A stretch of DNA of 41,187 nucleotides, from NCBI GenBank assembly GCA_947167105.1, contig CAMVGU010000028.1, positions 1 to 41,187 of the forward strand. The letters are read 5' to 3'. Source of the stretch: an uncultured Selenomonas sp. (GTDB taxonomy: Bacteria > Bacillota > Negativicutes > Selenomonadales > Selenomonadaceae). The notes under the pieces are model-generated. The model was not told where the DNA came from. It was given only the letters and a program-made list of their open reading frames with translations, and searched no databases. The translations under genes were made by a program, and so were the position numbers. Below are positions 33,626 through 41,187 of this stretch, piece after piece. Numbering within the stretch: position 1 is the stretch's first letter; every line of letters starts with the position of its first letter.

Positions 33626-36600
33626 TCACATATAATCAATAGAGGTACGCTTCTTCTCCTGCTTCATGAAGCCAAGTTTGGAAGCAACCCATTCGGTAAT
33701 GACAAAGAGCACCGGTATCAGGAAAATCCCCAGGGCTGTAGCAAAGAGCATACCGCCCACAACGGCGACGCCCATGCCGTTACGCGCGGCGGCGCCGGCA
33801 CCTTCTGCCATCGCCAGCGGCAGACAGCCGATGATGAAGGCAAAGGACGTCATCAGTATCGGGCGCAAGCGCAGGCCCGCTGCTTCCAGGGCCGCCTTGA
33901 CAGGCTGCATGCCCCTATCCACGCGGACTTTAGCGAACTCGACTATCAGTATGGCGTTCTTGGCCGCAAGACCGATAATCATGATGACACCAATCTGCAT
34001 ATAGACCGAATTCTGCAGGCCCGCATTAGTGATACCCCGCAGGGCGTCGATATTCGACAGCGCCCATTCCGAGAACACTGCGCCGAAGATGCCGGTGGGC
34101 ACCGTCAGCAGCACCGCGAAGGGCACGCTCCAGCTCTCATACAGGGCAGCCAGGCAGAGGAAGACGAATACCAAAGCCAGACCCAGCACCTGGAATGTGG
34201 AACTGGCGGATTTCTTCTCCTCGCGGCTCTGGCCGGACCACTCAATCTTAAAGCCCGTGCCTGCCTCCTCCAAAGCGATCTGCTCAATGGCATCCATAGC
34301 CTGTCCCGAGCTGACCCCCGGTGCCGCATTGCCCTGAATGGTCACGGCACGGGTCGCATTGAAACGGGAGATAACGGTGGGACCGGTACTGAGGGCAGGC
34401 CTCAGCAAAGTATCAAGGGGCACCATTTTGTCCGTCGAACTTTTCACGAACATGAACTTCATCGCGTCGGACTCGCTGCGGAAAGAGGTATCAGACTGGA
34501 GCACGACCTTGTAACTGCGGCCGAAACGGTTAAAATCATTAACCTGGGTGCCGCCGAAATTCACCTGCATGGCATCGAACACATCCGTCAGTTTCACGCC
34601 GAGATTCTTGACCTTTTCGCGGTCTACCTCATACTCAATGGTCGGGGAATTGATGGCATACGTCGTGCGCACGCCCTGCAAGGCAGGATTCTGATTAGCC
34701 TTGGCTACGATACGGTTCGTGATTTCATTAAGCTCCTCATCCGTATGGCCGGACATATCCATCAACTGCATATTCCAGCCGCCCACGGAACCCAGGCCGG
34801 GGAGCGCCGGCGGATTCGCAGCTATGACCTGGGCCTCGGGGGCAACCATAGCCCCCAGCCGGAACAGGGTGCCCACCGCAGCATCCACTGACTGGTCGCG
34901 GTCGGGGCGCTTGCTCCAATCCTCCATGCCTATGACCAGAAGGCCGGCACTGGGCTTGCCTGTAAAGGCCAGCATATCGAAGCCGGTAATGGCCATGGTC
35001 TTGCGCAAGCCTTTGACCTGCTCATGGGCTGCCGCCTCCAGCTTGTCCATCGTCTCCTGGGTGTGGTTCATGGACGTGCCTTCCGGCAGGTTGACCATGG
35101 CAAAGGCATACCCCTGATCCTCATCAGGCACAAATGTCGAAGGCAACTTCGTGTAGAACAGCGCCATCAGCCCGCAGACAATGAGCAGGAAGACGACAGC
35201 CAGCTTGGAATTTGCAATGCCCCGTGCCACAATGGCCACATATTTATGCTTGGTGGCATCAAAGACATCGTTGAACCAGGTGAAAAAACGTCCCAAAATG
35301 CCGGACTGCTCCGCCTCCGGGTCATGCTGCTTCAGAATCATCGCACAAAGCGCCGGTGTGAGCGTCAGGGCCACGAAGGCGGACAGGGCCATGGACACCG
35401 CAATGGTCAAGGCGAACTGACGATACAATACGCCCGTCATGCCGCCCAGGAAGGCAACCGGCACGAACACGGCAGCAAGCACGAAGGCAATGGCCACAAC
35501 AGGCCCCTGCACCTCATCCATGGCGCGTTCCGTGGCATCTACCGGCTCCAGGCCATCCTCCATGTGCTTTTCAACATTCTCAATCACGACGATAGCGTCA
35601 TCGACCACCAGGCCGATGGCCAGCACCATGGCGAACAGCGTCAGGGTATTGATGGAAAAGCCCAGCACGATGAAGGCAGCCAACGTGCCGATCAGGGACA
35701 CGGGCACCGCCAGCAAGGGAATGACCGTCGCCCGCCAGTTCTGCAGGAAAACGAAGATGACCAGCACGACCAGCAGCAACGCTTCTATGAATGTATGCAG
35801 CACTTCCTTGATGGAAGCGTTGATGTAATCCGTGCTGTCCATAATCTGATCCATCTCAAGTCCGGGAGGCAGATCAGGACGCGCATCCTCCAGAACCTCG
35901 CGCACCTCAGACACAGTCTGCATAGCATTTGCATCATTGGTAAGCTGGATGCCGAAACCAACTGCAGGTGCGCCGCCGCTCTTGGTGGCAAAGCCGTTAT
36001 CCTTCTGGCCTTCCTCGATGCGGGCAACATCCTTCAGCCTTACGAAGGCACCATCCATGACCTTGTTCTTCAGGATGATATTGCCGAACTCCTCCACCGT
36101 AGAAAGACGACCCTGGATTTTACCGGTGTACTGCTTTTCCTGGCCCTGGTCAAGGGGCATACCGCCCACTGTTCCGGCAGGAGCCTGCACGTTCTGCTCA
36201 TCTATGGCATCCGTAACATCCTTCACCGTCAGCCCGTACTCAGCCAATTTATCAGGATTCAGCCAAACGCGCATCGCGTAGTCGGCACCAAACACCTGCA
36301 CATCGCCGACACCGGCAATACGCTTGATCTGATCCATCATGTAGATATCCGCGTAGTTCTTCATGAAAGCGCGGTCATAGCGTCCATCCGGCGAAGCCAG
36401 GGACACCATGTAAGCCATATCGTTGGAGGACTTCTTGGTCGTCACGCCAATGGCTTGGACTGCACTTGGCAGGCTGGCATTGGCGATAGCAACATTGTTC
36501 TGCACCTTGACCGAGTCCATATCGCCGTCCGAGCCGGTCTCGAAAACCACGGACAAGCTGTAACGGCCCGTATCCGAGGATGTGGAATTCATATAGTCCA

Positions 36601-36823
36601 TACCCTGGGTGCCGTTGACCTGCTGCTCGATAACCTGCGCAATCGTGTCATTGACGACAGCCGCATTGGCGCCGGTGTAGCTCGTGGAAACAGAAATCGT
36701 CGGCGGCGAAATCTGCGGATACTGGGCAACCGGCAGTTGCGTTGCCGAAATCAGTCCGACAATGACAATAATGACGGAGATGACAATGGCAAAGATAGGG
36801 CGATGAATAAAGAACTTAGACAA
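33626..36823 (-). CDS. RND multidrug efflux transporter (AcrB/HAE1 type)
   Basis: The 1065-residue inner-membrane pump exports hydrophobic compounds by proton antiport. It begins with a cytoplasmic stub and first membrane helix (MSKFFIHRPIFAIVISVIIVIVG). Two large periplasmic loops and two blocks of helices follow. The proton-relay aspartates lie in AIGLVVDDAIVVIENVE. The ends of both halves, including FLGGMTGVLYRQFA, are typical of the HAE1 subgroup. The start is TTG (36821-36823) after a G-rich ribosome site, 13 bases past the adaptor gene. An outer-membrane TolC-like channel is not encoded nearby. Substrate range cannot be predicted. Confidence 0.95.
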   Translation of the reverse strand: MSKFFIHRPIFAIVISVIIVIVGLISATQLPVAQYPQISPPTISVSTSYTGANAAVVNDTIAQVIEQQVNGTQGMDYMNSTSSDTGRYSLSVVFETGSDGDMDSVKVQNNVAIANASLPSAVQAIGVTTKKSSNDMAYMVSLASPDGRYDRAFMKNYADIYMMDQIKRIAGVGDVQVFGADYAMRVWLNPDKLAEYGLTVKDVTDAIDEQNVQAPAGTVGGMPLDQGQEKQYTGKIQGRLSTVEEFGNIILKNKVMDGAFVRLKDVARIEEGQKDNGFATKSGGAPAVGFGIQLTNDANAMQTVSEVREVLEDARPDLPPGLEMDQIMDSTDYINASIKEVLHTFIEALLLVVLVIFVFLQNWRATVIPLLAVPVSLIGTLAAFIVLGFSINTLTLFAMVLAIGLVVDDAIVVIENVEKHMEDGLEPVDATERAMDEVQGPVVAIAFVLAAVFVPVAFLGGMTGVLYRQFALTIAVSMALSAFVALTLTPALCAMILKQHDPEAEQSGILGRFFTWFNDVFDATKHKYVAIVARGIANSKLAVVFLLIVCGLMALFYTKLPSTFVPDEDQGYAFAMVNLPEGTSMNHTQETMDKLEAAAHEQVKGLRKTMAITGFDMLAFTGKPSAGLLVIGMEDWSKRPDRDQSVDAAVGTLFRLGAMVAPEAQVIAANPPALPGLGSVGGWNMQLMDMSGHTDEELNEITNRIVAKANQNPALQGVRTTYAINSPTIEYEVDREKVKNLGVKLTDVFDAMQVNFGGTQVNDFNRFGRSYKVVLQSDTSFRSESDAMKFMFVKSSTDKMVPLDTLLRPALSTGPTVISRFNATRAVTIQGNAAPGVSSGQAMDAIEQIALEEAGTGFKIEWSGQSREEKKSASSTFQVLGLALVFVFLCLAALYESWSVPFAVLLTVPTGIFGAVFSEWALSNIDALRGITNAGLQNSVYMQIGVIMIIGLAAKNAILIVEFAKVRVDRGMQPVKAALEAAGLRLRPILMTSFAFIIGCLPLAMAEGAGAAARNGMGVAVVGGMLFATALGIFLIPVLFVITEWVASKLGFMKQEKKRTSIDYM

Positions 36824-36835
36824 AACGCCGCCCCC

Positions 36836-38044
36836 TTACTGCTTCTTGACAGTTGACGCATCCGGATCAAACTGCTTATTGTTTTCCTCCAGGGAGAAGC
36901 CCATTTCCTCCGCACTCACCATCGTGACTGCCAGATCCCTGCCCTCCTGGAGATTGGTAAGCCCTTCAACAACCACCAGATCATCGGCATTGATGCCGCT
37001 CTTGATGATATAGTAGCTGCCTACCTTGTCCCCCAGCTCCACAGTACGCGCCTCTGACTTGGAATCGCCGTTCACGACCATCACAAATGACTTGCCCAGG
37101 AGCTGCTGCACCGCGCGCTGGGGCACGAGGATGGCATTGGGCACCGTCTGGCCCGTCAAAGTGACGCGGGCGAACATGCCCGGAAGCAGGATGCCCTCTG
37201 GATTATCAAATAAAGCCTTGAGGGTCAGCGTACCCGTGCTGTCCGCCATGCCGCGATCGGATTCGGAAATCACGCCGGACATGGGGTACTTGGAGCCATC
37301 CGACAGGGAAAGCTCCACTCCCACTTCCGGGTACGTTGCATCATTCTGGTGCATCCTGTGCACATTCATGAACTTCAGGTAATCAGTTTCCGAGATGCTG
37401 AACTGGGCGTAAATCGGATTGGATGAGCCCATGGTGACCAGGGTCGTACTGCCTGCCACCGCATAGGTGCCCACAGCAACATCATCAACTGAGAGCTGGC
37501 CCGTCATGGGCGCATAGACCACCGTATCATCCAGGTCTTCCTGGGCCTTCTTCAGCAGGGCCGCATTGGCTGCTGCCGCCGCTTCATAGGCATTGACATT
37601 CGCCTGCTGGGTGGTCACTGTCTGCTCGGAAATCGCATCCGCCTTCAGCAATTCCTGATCGCGGTACAAATCAACACGGGCATTGGAAAGGGTGGCCTCG
37701 GACTGTGCCAGGGTTGCCTGGGCCTGCAGGACTGCGGACTCATACTGGCGCGAATCAATGCGGTACAAGGGCTGGCCGACTGTCACAAACTGGCCGCCCT
37801 GCACGTATTTCTCCACAATATTGCCCGAAACACGCGCCTGTACCTTGACCTCATCCTTGCCCGCCAAAGAACCGGCATAGGAACTTGTAAGCGGCGTATC
37901 CTGCTGGATAGCCTGCATCACCTTAACCTGTGCAGCCTGCTTCTGCTGTGCCTGCTCCTCCTGGCCGCAGCCTGCGACCAACGCCGAGGCCGCCAGAGCA
38001 ACGGACAATACAAAGGCCAGCGCACTCTTATTAGCCAAAATCAA
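36836..38044 (-). CDS. RND efflux periplasmic adaptor lipoprotein (AcrA/MFP type)
   Basis: The adaptor links the inner-membrane pump to an outer-membrane channel. The 402-residue protein has a signal peptide with lipobox LVAGC, cysteine 26, so it is probably lipid-anchored. The lipoyl/barrel-sandwich region (YAGSLAGKDEVKVQARVSGNI) is followed by an alanine- and glutamine-rich coiled-coil hairpin of about 70 residues and then beta-barrel domains. The start is TTG (38042-38044), nine bases after GGGGG; another TTG lies two codons on. It leads the two-gene efflux operon, divergent from a MarR regulator. Confidence 0.94.
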   Translation of the reverse strand: MILANKSALAFVLSVALAASALVAGCGQEEQAQQKQAAQVKVMQAIQQDTPLTSSYAGSLAGKDEVKVQARVSGNIVEKYVQGGQFVTVGQPLYRIDSRQYESAVLQAQATLAQSEATLSNARVDLYRDQELLKADAISEQTVTTQQANVNAYEAAAAANAALLKKAQEDLDDTVVYAPMTGQLSVDDVAVGTYAVAGSTTLVTMGSSNPIYAQFSISETDYLKFMNVHRMHQNDATYPEVGVELSLSDGSKYPMSGVISESDRGMADSTGTLTLKALFDNPEGILLPGMFARVTLTGQTVPNAILVPQRAVQQLLGKSFVMVVNGDSKSEARTVELGDKVGSYYIIKSGINADDLVVVEGLTNLQEGRDLAVTMVSAEEMGFSLEENNKQFDPDASTVKKQ

Positions 38045-38099
38045 AATTAAATACCCCCTCTTATATCCTGCTGTCTCTCCTGTTGTCCCTTAAACAGAA

Positions 38100-38121
38100 A
38101 TAGTAAATAAGTGTTTACTAT
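38100..38121. promoter_or_regulatory. Probable MarR operator, 22-bp palindrome
   Basis: ATAGTAAA-TAAGTG-TTTACTAT is a perfect inverted repeat with a six-base centre, of the size bound by MarR dimers. It overlaps the -35 of the rightward marR promoter (38114-38142) and lies just past the start of the leftward efflux promoter (38133-38161), so one bound dimer could repress both. Confidence 0.78.
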
Positions 38122-38142
38122 CAGTACCCTATATAGTATTAT
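38114..38142 (+). promoter_or_regulatory. Promoter of the marR gene
   Basis: TTTACT (38114-38119), 17 bases and TATTAT (38137-38142). The -35 is the right arm of the operator, consistent with autorepression. Confidence 0.6.
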
Positions 38143-38161
38143 ATTGGTTAGCTCCTGTCAA
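38133..38161 (-). promoter_or_regulatory. Promoter of the RND efflux operon
   Basis: Minus-strand TTGACA (38156-38161), 17 bases and TACTAT (38133-38138). The expected start near 38126 places the operator immediately downstream. Confidence 0.75.
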
Positions 38162-38200
38162 GAAGTGTAAATCCTGAAAAATGCGAAAGGAACGGATTAC

Positions 38201-38638
38201 ATGGCCGAAAGCACGACGCAAAAAAGCATCTCCGAGCAGTTCATAGAGACCCTGCTGCTTATTCATATCAACTTCTTCCGCAAAAAACAACTGCCCCTCC
38301 CACTCAATCAGTACGGCGTGCTGATGGCCGCCTATACTGAGGAGTCCCTCACGGCCAGCGATGCCTGTGACATCCTGAAAATTTCCAAGCAGCAAATGAG
38401 TTCCCTCGTCGAGCGGCTGGTGCAATCAGGATATATAAGGAAAGAAAGCGACCCGGAAGACCGCCGCCGCTCCCTGCTGCGCCTGACAAATAAGGCCCGC
38501 AAGCTGATTGACCGGCAAAACAGTGATGTCCAGCAGGACTTCGATGCCTCCATCGGCAACCTGACACCATCAGAGCAGCACCTGCTGGCTGAATCAATCG
38601 GCAATTTCAACAGACTGCTGGAAAAAATGTTTGCGTAA
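38201..38638 (+). CDS. MarR family transcriptional regulator
   Basis: The 145-residue protein is a winged-helix MarR dimer: ASDACDILKISKQQMSSLVERLVQSG is the recognition helix region and YIRKESDPEDRRRSLLRLTNKARKL the wing. N- and C-terminal helices would form the dimer interface. It is transcribed divergently from the RND adaptor-pump operon across a palindromic operator, so it is most likely the local repressor, released by a pump substrate. AAAGGA lies upstream of the ATG. The inducer is unknown. Confidence 0.93.
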   Translation: MAESTTQKSISEQFIETLLLIHINFFRKKQLPLPLNQYGVLMAAYTEESLTASDACDILKISKQQMSSLVERLVQSGYIRKESDPEDRRRSLLRLTNKARKLIDRQNSDVQQDFDASIGNLTPSEQHLLAESIGNFNRLLEKMFA

Positions 38639-38685
38639 AAAAGACTGCTTCACTGCATATCATTTAGCGATGAAGCAGTCTTTTT
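38637..38685. terminator. Bidirectional terminator between marR and the SIMPL gene
   Basis: AAAAGACTGCTTCA (38639-38652) pairs perfectly with TGAAGCAGTCTTTT (38671-38684). An A-run on the left and a T-run on the right let it serve both convergent genes. Confidence 0.92.
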
Positions 38686-38686
38686 C

Positions 38687-39406
38687 TTATTGAGCAATCA
38701 AGAAATCAATATGCACATTGGCGGTAAGCTTCAATTCCCCCGCCTCGATGGGTGTTGCTGCACTATCCTCCATCTTGCTCATCGCCACCATCGGCATCCT
38801 GAGATTGCGGACGGAGAAATCACCGCTGCTTTCGCTCACCGCCTGCACCCCTGCGATGCTGACCCCCAGGGCGCGGGCCAGAGCATTGGCCTTATCCCTG
38901 GCATCGTTTACGGCCTGGGCAAGGGCTTGCTGGCGCAGACGCTCCGGATGCTTCAGGCCAAACTCCAGCGAATCAATCTGATTAGCCCCGGCCCTTAGAG
39001 CTGCATCAACAAGCTTGCCAACCAGGAGCACATCGTCCACCCTTACCACAATGCTGTTGTTTGCTGTATATCCCCTGATGCTTTTTTTGCCATTATCCTT
39101 GTATTCATAATCAGGGTGGAACGAATAATTGCGGGTTCTTATGGCGGACTGCTCCACGCCCAATGCCTGTACTGCGGCCTGGATGGCCTGGGCCTTTCCT
39201 ACATTCTCTGCCTGTGCTTCCTGAGCAGTCCTCCCCGTAGTCGTAATGCCTATGACAATGGAAGCCTGATCCGGCACCACTTCAGCTACGCCCGTGCCAT
39301 CCACGGAAATAACAGGCACATCCGCAGCCTCTGCGCAAGTACAACCCCACCCCGCAACCAAAAACAGGGACACAAGCAGCACCCAATTTTTTACGCAATT
39401 CCTCAT
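38687..39406 (-). CDS. SIMPL domain (DUF541) secreted protein
   Basis: The 239-residue protein has a signal peptide (KNWVLLVSLFLVAGWGC, with a likely cleavage after AEA). It then has the SIMPL/DUF541 domain, including VISVDGTGVAEVVPDQASIVIGI and GYTANNSIVVRVDD. It is expected in the periplasm or anchored to the outer membrane side; WGC also resembles a weak lipobox. The family resembles BP26/OmpJ-like oligomers, and its function is poorly known. The start at MRNCVKN follows GGAGGA by six bases. A TATACT at 39448-39453 is the likely -10, with a weak -35. Confidence 0.88.
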   Translation of the reverse strand: MRNCVKNWVLLVSLFLVAGWGCTCAEAADVPVISVDGTGVAEVVPDQASIVIGITTTGRTAQEAQAENVGKAQAIQAAVQALGVEQSAIRTRNYSFHPDYEYKDNGKKSIRGYTANNSIVVRVDDVLLVGKLVDAALRAGANQIDSLEFGLKHPERLRQQALAQAVNDARDKANALARALGVSIAGVQAVSESSGDFSVRNLRMPMVAMSKMEDSAATPIEAGELKLTANVHIDFLIAQ

Positions 39407-39466
39407 AAAGATTCCTCCAGTTTCAAATTGATTATCTGCACTATGACAGTATACCACATTTTATGG

Positions 39467-39494
39467 TTGCATTTACCTAAAAAGATAGTACAAT
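39467..39494 (+). promoter_or_regulatory. Promoter of the NiaP-like transporter gene
   Basis: TTGCAT (39467-39472), 16 bases and TACAAT (39489-39494). The -10 is inside the dyad 39484-39500. Confidence 0.5.
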
Positions 39495-39500
39495 ACTATC
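39484..39500. repeat. 17-bp dyad GATAGTA-CAA-TACTATC
   Basis: A perfect inverted repeat overlapping the putative -10 of the NiaP-like gene. The position suits an operator. Confidence 0.6.
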
Positions 39501-39507
39501 ATGTCAA

Positions 39508-39527
39508 GCAGCTGTCAAGACAGTTGC
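39508..39527. repeat. 20-bp dyad around CTGTC-AA-GACAG
   Basis: GCAGCTGTC-AA-GACAGTTGC is an inverted repeat with one mismatched pair, in the leader of the NiaP-like gene. A NiaR-type repressor site is one possibility, not shown. Confidence 0.5.
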
Positions 39528-39566
39528 TCCCAATATTATATTACAACTTCAGAAAGAGGTTATGCT

Positions 39567-40910
39567 ATGATTCTGGAACGCTTGGAAAAGCTACCTGTCG
39601 GCTCCTTCCATTACAAATTGCTTGCCCTTACAGGGCTGGGCTGGCTGTTTGACTCCATGGACACCGGCCTTATCGCTTTCGTGCTGCCGGTGCTGGCCAA
39701 GGAATGGAGCCTCTCTCCCGCCCAGATGGGCTGGATTGGCTCCATCGGTCTTATCGGCATGGCCCTGGGTGCAGTGCTGGCCGGTACCCTGGCTGACCGC
39801 ATCGGCCGCAAGCGCGTATTTTCCCTGACCGTGCTGCTTTACAGCCTGTCCACCGGCATGTGCGCCCTGGCGTGGAGCTATGAATCACTGCTCGTCTTCC
39901 GTTTCCTGGTGGGCTTCGGCCTGGGCGGTGAACTGCCTGTGGCCGCCACGCTGATGAGCGAGTACGCGCCTGCCCATCTGCGGGGCCGCTTCATCGTGCT
40001 GCTGGAAAGCTTCTGGGGTCTGGGCTGGCTGGTCGCAGCCTGCATCGCCTATCTGCTGATACCGACTTTCGGCTGGCAGATTGCCTTCGTCATCGGCACA
40101 CTGCCCGCCCTCTATGTGTTCCTGATTCGCTTGCACATGCCGGAGTCTGTGCGCTACCTCCTGGCCAAAGGCCGCATCGAGGATGCCAAGCAGGTTATTC
40201 TCTCCCTGGAAAAGAAACTGAACGTTGCCAGTGTCCCTTTCACGGGAGAATTGACTGCCGCAGAACTAGGCTCTGAAAAAAAGCAGGCTTCCGGCCCTCT
40301 GGCACTTTGGGGCAGGAACTTCCGCACACGCACTGCCATGCTCTGGCTGGCCTGGTTCGGCATTGTCTTCAGCTATTACGGCATCTTCATGTGGCTGCCT
40401 TCCATTGTCTTCGCCCAGGGCTTTGCGGTGGTAAAGACCTTCGAGTACGTGCTGATTATGACCCTGGCCCAACTGCCCGGTTACTATGCAGCCGCTTATT
40501 TGGTGGAAATCATCGGCCGCAAATACACCCTCTCCCTCTTCCTGCTGCTCTCCGGCGTCTGCAGCTTCTTCTTCGGCAACGCAGGCTCGGCTGCAAGCCT
40601 CCTGGCCTGGGGCGCAGCCATGAGCTTCTTCAATCTCGGTGCCTGGGGCGTCATCTACACCTACACGCCGGAACAGTACCCCACCGCAATGCGCGCCCTG
40701 GGCAGCGGCTGGGCCGCCGGCTTCGGCCGCATCGGCGGCATGCTGGCTCCCATGCTGGTGGGTGTCCTACTGGGTGCTTCCTTCGGCATGAACACCATCT
40801 TCCTGATGTTCGCCTCCGTCTTCGTCGTGATTTCTGCCGTCGTACTCGCCCTGGGCACGGAAAGCAAGCAGAAGACACTGGAAGAGCTGGAAGCAGCATT
40901 AGAGCAATGA
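39567..40910 (+). CDS. MFS transporter, NiaP-like (probable niacin uptake)
   Basis: The 447-residue protein is a 12-helix major facilitator. Its closest match by recall is Bacillus NiaP (YceI), the niacin transporter. Shared segments include GLGWLFDSMDTG, VGFGLGGELPVA, FIVLLESFWGLGWL, FSYYGIFMWLPS, IMTLAQLPGYYAAAYL and YTYTPEQYPTAMRA. The MFS loop motif DRIGRKRV lies after helix 2. The start is ATG 39567, seven bases after AAAGAGG; an upstream ATG in frame covers the dyad region and is unlikely. Related family members carry aromatic acids or sugars, so niacin is probable rather than proven. Confidence 0.85.
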   Translation: MILERLEKLPVGSFHYKLLALTGLGWLFDSMDTGLIAFVLPVLAKEWSLSPAQMGWIGSIGLIGMALGAVLAGTLADRIGRKRVFSLTVLLYSLSTGMCALAWSYESLLVFRFLVGFGLGGELPVAATLMSEYAPAHLRGRFIVLLESFWGLGWLVAACIAYLLIPTFGWQIAFVIGTLPALYVFLIRLHMPESVRYLLAKGRIEDAKQVILSLEKKLNVASVPFTGELTAAELGSEKKQASGPLALWGRNFRTRTAMLWLAWFGIVFSYYGIFMWLPSIVFAQGFAVVKTFEYVLIMTLAQLPGYYAAAYLVEIIGRKYTLSLFLLLSGVCSFFFGNAGSAASLLAWGAAMSFFNLGAWGVIYTYTPEQYPTAMRALGSGWAAGFGRIGGMLAPMLVGVLLGASFGMNTIFLMFASVFVVISAVVLALGTESKQKTLEELEAALEQ

Positions 40911-40928
40911 AGCGAGTCCCCTTGATAG

Positions 40929-40958
40929 AAAGCCGATGCACGCAGCACCGGCTTTTTT
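40929..40958 (+). terminator. Terminator after the NiaP-like gene
   Basis: AAAGCCG (40929-40935) pairs with CGGCTTT (40949-40955) and is followed by T residues. Confidence 0.85.
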
Positions 40959-40991
40959 AATCCATAAATTTCACCTTGCGTTCCACCACCG

Positions 40992-41020
40992 TTGTCTGAA
41001 CCTTCATTTTATGGTAAAAT
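40992..41020 (+). promoter_or_regulatory. Putative promoter at the right end
   Basis: TTGTCT (40992-40997), 17 bases and TAAAAT (41015-41020). The -10 is inside the palindrome 41003-41023, suggesting a repressed promoter reading out of the window. Confidence 0.55.
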
Positions 41021-41023
41021 GAA
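41003..41023. repeat. 21-bp perfect palindrome TTCATTTTA-TGG-TAAAATGAA
   Basis: Nine-base arms around a three-base centre cover the -10 of the putative promoter. It looks like an operator; the regulator is unknown. Confidence 0.75.
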
Positions 41024-41187
41024 GCCACAGAATCGGAAAGGAGCCGATATAAGATTACTGAGGAGAACCTGATAGGCGAAGTCAAGTCCCCCAAGCAGAA
41101 CTGCTCAAAGTCCAGATGAATGAGAGGCCAGCTTGAAGCCGTGGATCGTGCAAGTACCGGCTCATATCCCGGCCTCCCCTTCGATTC
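41024..41187 (+). other. Unassigned leader or partial gene running off the window
   Basis: Downstream of the palindrome-promoter, the sequence contains a hairpin ATCGG-n7-CCGAT near 41032 and AGCCG/CGGCT arms near 41136-41162. A frame from an ATG at 41120 stays open to the window edge (MRGQLEAVDRASTG...), without a convincing ribosome site. The minus strand also has a frame open from the edge to a stop at 40957. I recognise none of these as a known RNA or protein. Either a structured leader/RNA or the start of a gene is possible. Confidence 0.3.

Noticed and set aside
35024..36856. A 610-codon plus-strand frame opposite the RND pump.
   Set aside because: Low-complexity His/Gln/Asp-rich antisense product with no domain; the pump gene is unambiguous.
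40957..41187. A 76-codon minus-strand frame open from the window edge.
   Set aside because: Product not recognised, and a coding reading would have to pass through a perfect 21-base palindrome that fits a plus-strand promoter. Openness over 76 codons can occur by chance. Not excluded.
41024..41187. Group II intron, T-box, TPP, SAM or c-di-GMP riboswitch, or RNase P RNA at the right end.
   Set aside because: None of the hallmark sequences (domain V, T-box core, aptamer cores) could be found.

Overview
The window is about 41 kb of densely packed, moderately GC-rich bacterial DNA, mostly housekeeping genes and nearly all on the minus strand. Gene content points to a diderm Firmicute of the Negativicutes, plausibly a Selenomonas- or Mitsuokella-like member of the Selenomonadales. 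Firmicute traits are a Phe T-box leader before pheS-pheT, the hemZ-hisS-aspS order, a beta-CASP nuclease, an EpsC-type serine acetyltransferase and a Bacillus-type Fe-S PurF. Traits of an outer-membrane, propionate-forming anaerobe are an RND tripartite efflux pump, a biotin-less carboxyltransferase subunit like transcarboxylase 5S, and a giant 2-hydroxyacyl-CoA dehydratase activase fusion. The genus is an inference.

Layout. Positions 1-204 hold a (CCTG)14 tract beside a leftward promoter, followed by a DUF523 gene. From 822 to 5537 (minus) lies a tight cluster: ACT-domain protein, PFL/DUF711 protein, endonuclease III, short GNAT acetyltransferase, DAHP synthase and prephenate dehydrogenase. 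A plus-strand carboxyltransferase gene with its own near-consensus promoter and terminator follows (5746-7380). Then come T-box-pheS-pheT-zapA, a beta-CASP metallo-hydrolase, cysE-trmL-murB, hemZ-hisS-aspS and uspA-dmlA-like. A plus-strand tRNA-Pro(CGG) has a perfect consensus promoter. The minus-strand purine operon purC-E-F-M-N-H(N-terminal half only)-D spans 22532-29001. The 1429-residue activase fusion, an RND adaptor/pump pair under a divergent MarR regulator, a SIMPL-domain protein and a divergent NiaP-like transporter complete the coding part. The last 230 bases hold a promoter-palindrome and unassigned sequence.

How the parts work together. The left cluster covers the entry (AroF) and the tyrosine branch (TyrA) of aromatic synthesis. 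The T-box couples phenylalanyl-tRNA synthetase expression to uncharged tRNA-Phe. The pur operon supplies purine synthesis steps from PRPP amidation onward, but lacks purL/Q/S, purB and the AICAR transformylase domain. The MarR-RND unit looks like a self-contained inducible efflux module.

I see no CRISPR array, prophage, insertion sequence or defence system. The least explained items are regulatory or non-coding: a repeated hairpin-promoter element (upstream of 5537 and of 33432), a two-hairpin intergenic repeat in two covarying copies (20522-20565 and 22463-22503), a hairpin across the purE stop, the CCTG tract, and the sequence at the right end.
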